Below, one piece after another: positions 1-3,869 of a stretch of DNA of 5,266 nt. A program made the translations under genes and the position numbers. The first letter of the stretch is position 1, and every line of letters starts with the position of its first letter. This DNA comes from CAYJOG01 sp964371695 [NCBI: uncultured bacterium]. GTDB taxonomy: Bacteria; CAYJOG01. The notes beneath the pieces are model-generated. The model saw only the letters and a program-made list of their open reading frames with translations. It had not been told where the DNA came from and made no database searches. The stretch spans positions 1 to 5,266 of the forward strand of contig CAYJOG010000230.1 in assembly GCA_964371695.1 (NCBI GenBank), read 5' to 3'.

Positions 1-1
1 C

Positions 2-289
2 CGCGAGGCTGTGAAAGGGGCCCAGGTGATTTACACCGACGTGTGGTTCAGCATGGGCGACGCCCTGCAGAAGCTGAATCAGCGGCCCTCGTTCGAGCCG
101 TTCCGCCTCACCCGCAGCCTGCTGCAACAGGCCCACCCGGATGCCGTGGTGATGCACTGCCTGCCCGCCCACACCGGCGATGAAATCGCCCTGGACCTGT
201 TTGAGGATCAGGCGGACTTCATCTTTTTGCAGGCCCACAACCGTTTGCAGGTGCAGATGGCGCTGATGGGGTTTATGATGGGCTGTTAG
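2..289 (+). CDS. argF: Ornithine carbamoyltransferase, C-terminal part (5' end outside window)
   Basis: The last 95 codons of a gene that begins before the window. Ornithine carbamoyltransferase joins carbamoyl phosphate to L-ornithine to give L-citrulline in cytosolic arginine biosynthesis; family members have about 300-330 residues, so roughly the last third is visible. Seen directly: a DVWFSMG segment (visible residues 13-19), matching the family's D-V-W-x-S-M-G ornithine-binding loop; HCLPAH (52-57), with the cysteine that contacts the substrates; and a C-terminal HNRLQVQMALM helix, matching the family's xNRxHxxxA end with its conserved arginine. The reading frame is open from the first complete codon. 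Small departures from the commonest form are a Thr where HCLPAH is usually followed by Arg, and Gln where the NR-x-H histidine usually sits. These fit normal variation, and no damage is seen. The gene ends in TAG, 38 bp before the ATPase gene. No clear terminator lies in that gap, so read-through is possible. An acetylornithine or other carbamoyltransferase paralogue is less likely but cannot be fully excluded from this part. Confidence 0.92.
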   Translation, partial: REAVKGAQVIYTDVWFSMGDALQKLNQRPSFEPFRLTRSLLQQAHPDAVVMHCLPAHTGDEIALDLFEDQADFIFLQAHNRLQVQMALMGFMMGC

Positions 290-327
290 CGAAAGGGTTT
301 CCCGGCTTCAAAGCCCGCCAAAAGCCC

Positions 328-1485
328 ATGAACCAATTCACCTCCATCAAGGTACAAGGATTCCGGCGGCTGAACGATTTCAGCTTGAGCCTCAGGCCGT
401 TCAATGTCCTGGTGGGTGAAAATGGGGTCGGGAAATCCACGCTTCTGGATATTTTTAACCTGTTAAGCGCAGCGGCAAAGGGTGGGCTGGCAGATTACAT
501 CTCCAGGTTAGGTGGGATTTCTTCTGTTCTTTCGTTTGGAGAGGCTCGCAAGATGACTATTTGTGTTGAACATGCTTGGGAAGATGAAGTTGGTAGGGAT
601 ATTTATCAATATTCGCTTTCGTTTAGGGGGGATATTGGGGGTGGATATAGGATTGTTGCAGAACATCTTGATATGGAAAGCAGAGGAGATCCAATAATTA
701 AGTTGTTTAACAGAATAAACAATGAACTTCATTATTCTGGTTTTGATCAAGGAGGAATGGTTAGAAAAGTTAGTTGGCCAATTAATTACACAGAGGCGAT
801 GATTAGTCAATGCCCCAAAGATGATATTTATGTAGAAGCTTTTCACAGTTACCTCGCCAGTTTTTCTTCCGTCCACGAACTGGATGTTTCAATCCGAGCA
901 CCTGTTCGTCTGCCACAGCACCTGGAACCAGCGACCTTCCCTGGTGAAGATGGTGAATGGTTGGCTTCTTTTCTTTATTCCTTAAAAGAAAACAACGATC
1001 CGGCCTTTGAAAAGGTGTCGGATGCCCTGCGGGCGGCTTTTCCAACCTTTGAAAGGCTTGAATTTCCTCCGGTGGCGGCTGGCATCATCGCATTGGCTTG
1101 GCGCGAGAAAGGACGAAAAACCCCTTTTTACGCCAACCAGTTGTCTGAGGGGACGCTCCGCTTTTTGTGGCTGGCCGCCTTGCTGGCAAAACCCAAATCA
1201 GCCATTACTTTGGTTGATGAGCCTGAAGTCAGCATGCACCCGGAGATGCTGTCCCTGCTGGTTGGGTTGATGCGAGAAGCCAGCCAGCAGACACAACTGA
1301 TTGTGGTGACACACTCCGACACCCTCGTTAGGTTTCTTGAGCCGGATGAACTGGTGGTGTTTGAAATGGATGAAGCGGGTTGCGCCACAGCAAAGCGGGG
1401 GAGCGAATGCGATGTTGAAGACTGGCTTGCCGATTATTCATTGGGTGAACTTTGGAAAATGGGCCGTCTCGGAGGACGGGCTTGA
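328..1485 (+). CDS. AAA/ABC-type ATPase (OLD/RecF-like, AAA_21 type), partner of the downstream TOPRIM-like protein
   Basis: A 385-residue SMC/RecF-type ATPase expected to dimerise and hydrolyse ATP in the cytosol. Seen directly: an N-terminal beta strand (TSIKVQGFRRL) leading to Walker A GENGVGKS (30-37); a signature-like LSEGT (272-276); Walker B ITLVDEPE (293-300) with D297 and catalytic E298; a D-loop region with H304; and the switch histidine in VVTHS (H329). No TOPRIM domain is fused to it, so it is not a standalone OLD or GajA protein. The tail (SLGELWKMGRLGG, 371-383) resembles, from memory, the ends of predicted ATPases (COG4637-like) encoded beside DUF4276 proteins. The region between Walker A and the signature (about 70-180) is unrecognised and is encoded by strikingly AT-rich DNA. 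The ATG at 328 fits the family N-terminus well, but no good ribosome binding site precedes it, so translation may depend partly on read-through from argF. The TGA stop overlaps the next gene's TTG start. The cellular role is inferred: phage defence or DNA repair is possible. Confidence 0.88.
   Translation: MNQFTSIKVQGFRRLNDFSLSLRPFNVLVGENGVGKSTLLDIFNLLSAAAKGGLADYISRLGGISSVLSFGEARKMTICVEHAWEDEVGRDIYQYSLSFRGDIGGGYRIVAEHLDMESRGDPIIKLFNRINNELHYSGFDQGGMVRKVSWPINYTEAMISQCPKDDIYVEAFHSYLASFSSVHELDVSIRAPVRLPQHLEPATFPGEDGEWLASFLYSLKENNDPAFEKVSDALRAAFPTFERLEFPPVAAGIIALAWREKGRKTPFYANQLSEGTLRFLWLAALLAKPKSAITLVDEPEVSMHPEMLSLLVGLMREASQQTQLIVVTHSDTLVRFLEPDELVVFEMDEAGCATAKRGSECDVEDWLADYSLGELWKMGRLGGRA
1471..1476 (+). 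promoter_or_regulatory. Ribosome binding site GGAGGA that sets the start of the TOPRIM-like gene
   Basis: A perfect GGAGGA lies inside the end of the ATPase gene, five bases before TTG at 1482. It decides between two in-frame TTG starts: the one at 1452 has no purine-rich site before it, while the one at 1482 has ideal spacing and overlaps the ATPase stop codon as TTGA. This arrangement implies translational coupling of the two proteins. Confidence 0.8.
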
Positions 1486-2081
1486 AAATAGGTATTCTTG
1501 TAGAAGGGCCAACTGAAAAAGTCTTTTTGCTGCACTTGAGAAAATTTTTGCAGGCGCGGGTTCAGCAAATGCCGAAGTTTGAATCGGTGTGTTACAATGG
1601 GCGTATCCCGACAGGAGACAGGCTTAAGCGGGATGTTAACCGCCTCCTTGATGGGACCTGTGATCATGTAATCGCAATTACAGATGTGTATGTCGGCGAT
1701 AGAAAAGTTTTTAAAAATGCTGAAGACGCCAAGGCCAAAATGAATGCCTGGGTAGGTCAGAACAGGCATTTTCATCCGCATGCGGCACAGTTTGAGTTCG
1801 AGGCATGGTTGTTGCCATTTTGGCCCCGGATTCAAAAACTGGCTGGATCTACTCGAAACATGCCCGCGTCGAATCCGGAACTTGTCAATCACATGACGCC
1901 CCCCTCGAAGTTACTGATCGAGGTGTTTCAGCGTGGAAACAAAGGCCGAGCCTACGTGAAGCTCAGAGATACAGCGAAAATTTTGGAAGAACAGGATTTG
2001 ATGGTTGCTATTACGGCTTGTGGAGAGTTAAGAGCTTTGGTCAACACGATCCTTTGTCTGTGTGATGCTCCAGAAGTGTGA
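1482..2081 (+). CDS. DUF4276-type TOPRIM-like protein, partner of the AAA ATPase
   Basis: A 199-residue protein that looks like the TOPRIM-like DUF4276 family. Seen directly: an opening strand followed by VEGPTEKVFL (7-16), matching the E-G-x-T-E motif that carries the first metal-binding glutamate of TOPRIM folds (E8, with E12 nearby); an acidic strand end ITDVYVGD (66-73, D68 and D73), where TOPRIM folds carry their D-x-D-type acidic residues; and QFEFEAWLL (103-111), matching the conserved FEAxL segment of this family. No signal peptide or membrane segment is seen, so it should be cytosolic. TOPRIM domains coordinate Mg2+ for nicking or cleaving nucleic acid in OLD nucleases, topoisomerases and primases; nuclease activity here is inferred. 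The TTG start at 1482 is chosen because of the GGAGGA site and the TTGA overlap; an upstream TTG at 1452 would add ten residues but lacks a ribosome site. The gene's moderate AT-richness matches the ATPase gene rather than the flanks. The division of labour resembles PARIS (AriA ATPase plus AriB TOPRIM, there DUF4435). Confidence 0.8.
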   Translation: MKIGILVEGPTEKVFLLHLRKFLQARVQQMPKFESVCYNGRIPTGDRLKRDVNRLLDGTCDHVIAITDVYVGDRKVFKNAEDAKAKMNAWVGQNRHFHPHAAQFEFEAWLLPFWPRIQKLAGSTRNMPASNPELVNHMTPPSKLLIEVFQRGNKGRAYVKLRDTAKILEEQDLMVAITACGELRALVNTILCLCDAPEV

Positions 2082-2171
2082 AAAGGTTTTTTGCGCGGGG
2101 TACAAGCGATGTCCCGAAAGGCTGCATTTTTTGGTAGGTCTGGTTTGGTGCGTTAGAGTTGCTTCGCCGGA

Positions 2172-3638
2172 ATGACCCGTAAAAACATCGTGCTGGTGCA
2201 GCCCATTGTGGGCTACATGGACTACATGCGAAGCGCTCCCACGCTGCCGCTGGCGCTCTTGCACGCCTGTTCCCACGCGGCGCGGGATTACGAAATTCGC
2301 CTGCTGGACCTGCGGGTGACGCCCGATTTTCAGGCGGAACTGAACCGGCTGGTGGACAGCCACACCCTGCTGGTGGGCATGACCGGCTTCACCGGCCCCA
2401 TGCTGAGGGAACTGTTGAAGGTGGCGCGCTACCTAAAAGAAAGCGGTTGCACCGTGCCCCTGGTGTGGGGGGGCATTCACGCCAGCCTGTTGCCCGAAGA
2501 AACCCTGCGGGATGAGCTGGTGGACATGGTGGTGGAGGGGGAGGGGGAGTTCACCCTGCACGAACTGGCCGGACGCCTGGAGCGGGGCGAAAGCCTGGAA
2601 AACCTGCCCGGTGTGCATTTCAAGCTGCCAGGCGGCCAAATGGTGCGCGGTCCCAAGCGCCCATTGGGCAAGCTGGATGAAATGGCCGAACCGGCCTATG
2701 ACGTGGTGGACGTGCGGCGTTATCTGCCGCTCTATCAGGGCCAGCGCTCGTTGTTCATGCAGGCCAGCCGGGGGTGTCCGTTCCCCTGCACCTATTGCTA
2801 CAACGTGGTGTTCAACAACCAGAAGTGGCGGTTTCTGAGTGCTCAGGAGGTGCTGCGGCGGGTGGGGCACGCCCGCCGGGCGTTTGGCGCAGAAAACATC
2901 TATTTCGTGGATGACAATTTTTTCATTCACCTCAAGCGGGGCCAGGAAATCATGGAGGGGTTCAAGCAGTGGGACGGCCTGACCTGGCAGGTGCAGGGGG
3001 TGGACATCAGTTATCTGCGCCGCATGGATGACAACTACATCCGCCTGATGATCGAGTCGGGCTGCACCCGCATCACCATGGGGGTGGAAAGCGGTAGCCA
3101 GCGCCTGCGGGACATCATGCGCAAACCGGGCACGGTGGAGGAAATCATCCGCACCGTCGAGCGACTGGCCCGGCATAACATCATCATCTATTGCAGTTTC
3201 ATTGTGGGGGCCCCCGCCGAAACCCTCGAGGACCTGCGCGAAACGGTCAAACTCATCTTTCGCCTGCACCAGATCAACCCCAACGTGCGCACCAGCCCGC
3301 TTTACAACTACACCCCCTATCCGGGCACACAAATGTATACCGAGGCCATTCAGGCGGGTTTTCAGCCCCCCGCCTCGCTGGAGGACTGGGCCGACATGAG
3401 TTTTGAAACCTGCACCCGCGTGTGGAAAAAACAGTGGGACGAAGCCTTTTTGCAGTCGTTGTACCTCACCAGCCTGATGGTGGACCGCAAGGCCGAGGAA
3501 TATTCCGAAAGCCGCCTCATGCGTCTGGCGGCCAAAATGTATCGCCCCGTGGCCCGGTTTCGCCTGAAACACCTCTATTTCGGGGCCATGGCCGAGCGCC
3601 TGGTGGCCCAGCGCATGCTTTCTCCCAAGCTTGTATAA
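2172..3638 (+). CDS. B12-binding-domain radical SAM protein, substrate unknown
   Basis: A 488-residue cytosolic enzyme of the BchE-like (COG1032) radical SAM group. Such proteins use a [4Fe-4S] cluster and S-adenosylmethionine, usually with cobalamin, for methylation or ring-forming reactions on lipids, tetrapyrroles, natural products or phosphonates. Seen directly: an N-terminal Rossmann-like cobalamin-binding domain (about 4-150) with the typical VWGGIHAS (98-105) and VEGEGE (121-126) segments but no D-x-H-x-x-G cobalt-ligand motif, as is common in this group; the cluster motif CPFPCTYC (C202, C206, C209); FVDDNFF (245-251); GVESGS (304-309); and a radical SAM barrel to about residue 390, followed by a roughly 90-residue helical tail with many basic residues (MYRPVARFRLKHLYF) that is not recognised. 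An in-frame TAG at 2154 leaves the ATG at 2172 as the only reasonable start, although no strong ribosome site precedes it. High G+C fits the flanking chromosome rather than the AT-richer cassette upstream. No neighbouring gene reveals the substrate. Confidence 0.88.
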   Translation: MTRKNIVLVQPIVGYMDYMRSAPTLPLALLHACSHAARDYEIRLLDLRVTPDFQAELNRLVDSHTLLVGMTGFTGPMLRELLKVARYLKESGCTVPLVWGGIHASLLPEETLRDELVDMVVEGEGEFTLHELAGRLERGESLENLPGVHFKLPGGQMVRGPKRPLGKLDEMAEPAYDVVDVRRYLPLYQGQRSLFMQASRGCPFPCTYCYNVVFNNQKWRFLSAQEVLRRVGHARRAFGAENIYFVDDNFFIHLKRGQEIMEGFKQWDGLTWQVQGVDISYLRRMDDNYIRLMIESGCTRITMGVESGSQRLRDIMRKPGTVEEIIRTVERLARHNIIIYCSFIVGAPAETLEDLRETVKLIFRLHQINPNVRTSPLYNYTPYPGTQMYTEAIQAGFQPPASLEDWADMSFETCTRVWKKQWDEAFLQSLYLTSLMVDRKAEEYSESRLMRLAAKMYRPVARFRLKHLYFGAMAERLVAQRMLSPKLV

Positions 3639-3644
3639 CAGTGT

Positions 3645-3675
3645 GTTGAAAAAGTCCGTCCTAGACTTTTTCAAC
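3645..3675 (+). terminator. Perfect 12-bp hairpin just after the radical SAM gene, possible bidirectional terminator
   Basis: GTTGAAAAAGTC (3645-3656) pairs perfectly with GACTTTTTCAAC (3664-3675) around a 7-base loop, starting seven bases after the TAA of the radical SAM gene. The A-tract in the left arm and T-tract in the right arm resemble a bidirectional terminator. However, the stem is weak in G+C and the T-run lies within the stem rather than after it, so terminator function is uncertain. It could simply be the end of a repeat element. Confidence 0.4.
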
Positions 3676-3713
3676 CGGTTTCGCTTGGGCAAAGCCCGCG
3701 CCAAACCGCGCTT

Positions 3714-3742
3714 TTGCTGGGGGGTTGAAAAACCCCCAGCAA
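3714..3742. repeat. GC-rich hairpin
   Basis: TTGCTGGGGG (3714-3723) pairs perfectly with CCCCCAGCAA (3733-3742). With one bulged G, the stem can extend by TT/AA pairs to a GAAA loop, a GNRA-type tetraloop. This is the most stable-looking stem of the cluster. No T-run follows it on the + strand, so it is not a standard terminator by itself. Confidence 0.6.
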
Positions 3743-3744
3743 GC

Positions 3745-3768
3745 GGAAAATCCATCCGTGGATTTTTC
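3745..3768. repeat. Hairpin with TCCG loop
   Basis: GGAAAATCCA (3745-3754) pairs with TGGATTTTTC (3759-3768) around the loop TCCG, with one G-T wobble. It abuts the next palindrome and shares its last base with it. Confidence 0.55.
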
Positions 3769-3789
3769 AGGGTGTTTATAAACACCCTG
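3768..3789. repeat. Perfect 22-bp palindrome
   Basis: The half-site CAGGGTGTTTA (3768-3778) is followed directly by its exact reverse complement (3779-3789) with no spacer. It is centred about 90 bp upstream of the proposed CheA-like start. A spacer-free palindrome of this length fits a dimeric protein binding site or the end of a mobile element as well as a hairpin. The data do not choose between these. Confidence 0.6.
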
Positions 3790-3869
3790 CTAAGCGCCAG
3801 CGCCCTCGGTTTTGGGTGGTGAAGGCAGTCATTTTTTCCGGCTGCCGGGCGCGGGTAAACTACGGGGGC

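Larger units (their letters stand above)
3639..3789. repeat. Cluster of inverted repeats, possibly a REP/MITE-like element
   Basis: The stretch between the radical SAM stop codon and the CheA-like gene is a string of back-to-back hairpins: 3645-3675, 3676-3708, 3714-3742, 3745-3768 and the palindrome 3768-3789. Its two ends are imperfect inverted copies: the first 15 bases (CAGTGTGTTGAAAAA) match the reverse complement of the last 15 (CAGGGTGTTTATAAA) at 12 positions. Because the right end is itself a palindrome, the left end also matches it as a direct repeat. No convincing target-site duplication is seen, and no transposase is encoded. It may be a non-autonomous mobile element, a REP-type repeat, or a composite terminator. 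Any short reading frame through it is not convincing as a gene. Confidence 0.5.

Noticed and set aside
625-651. G-run cluster in the ATPase gene resembling a G-quadruplex
   Set aside because: It has only two long G-runs plus two GG pairs, and it encodes an ordinary Gly-rich stretch (RGDIGGGYR). A stable structure is not supported.
508-876. A 122-codon - strand frame opposite the ATPase gene
   Set aside because: It is fully antisense to a recognised ATPase, and its Ile/Asn/Lys-rich content reflects only the AT-rich block. No motif or ribosome site supports it.
290-2121. CGAAAGG at 290-296 and 2115-2121 as possible direct repeats flanking the ATPase/TOPRIM cassette
   Set aside because: Seven bases are too short to exceed chance in nearly 1.9 kb, and no integrase or longer match accompanies them.
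2082-2171. Promoter or terminator in the gap before the radical SAM gene
   Set aside because: The best -35/-10 matches (TTGGTA and TTAGAG) are poor, and the possible stem around 2096-2116 is bulged and not followed directly by a T-run.
3631-3822. A 63-codon + strand frame through the hairpin cluster
   Set aside because: It overlaps the end of the radical SAM gene, has no ribosome site, and its sequence is just a translation of the inverted repeats. If the element is repeated in the genome, such peptides would recur as false genes.
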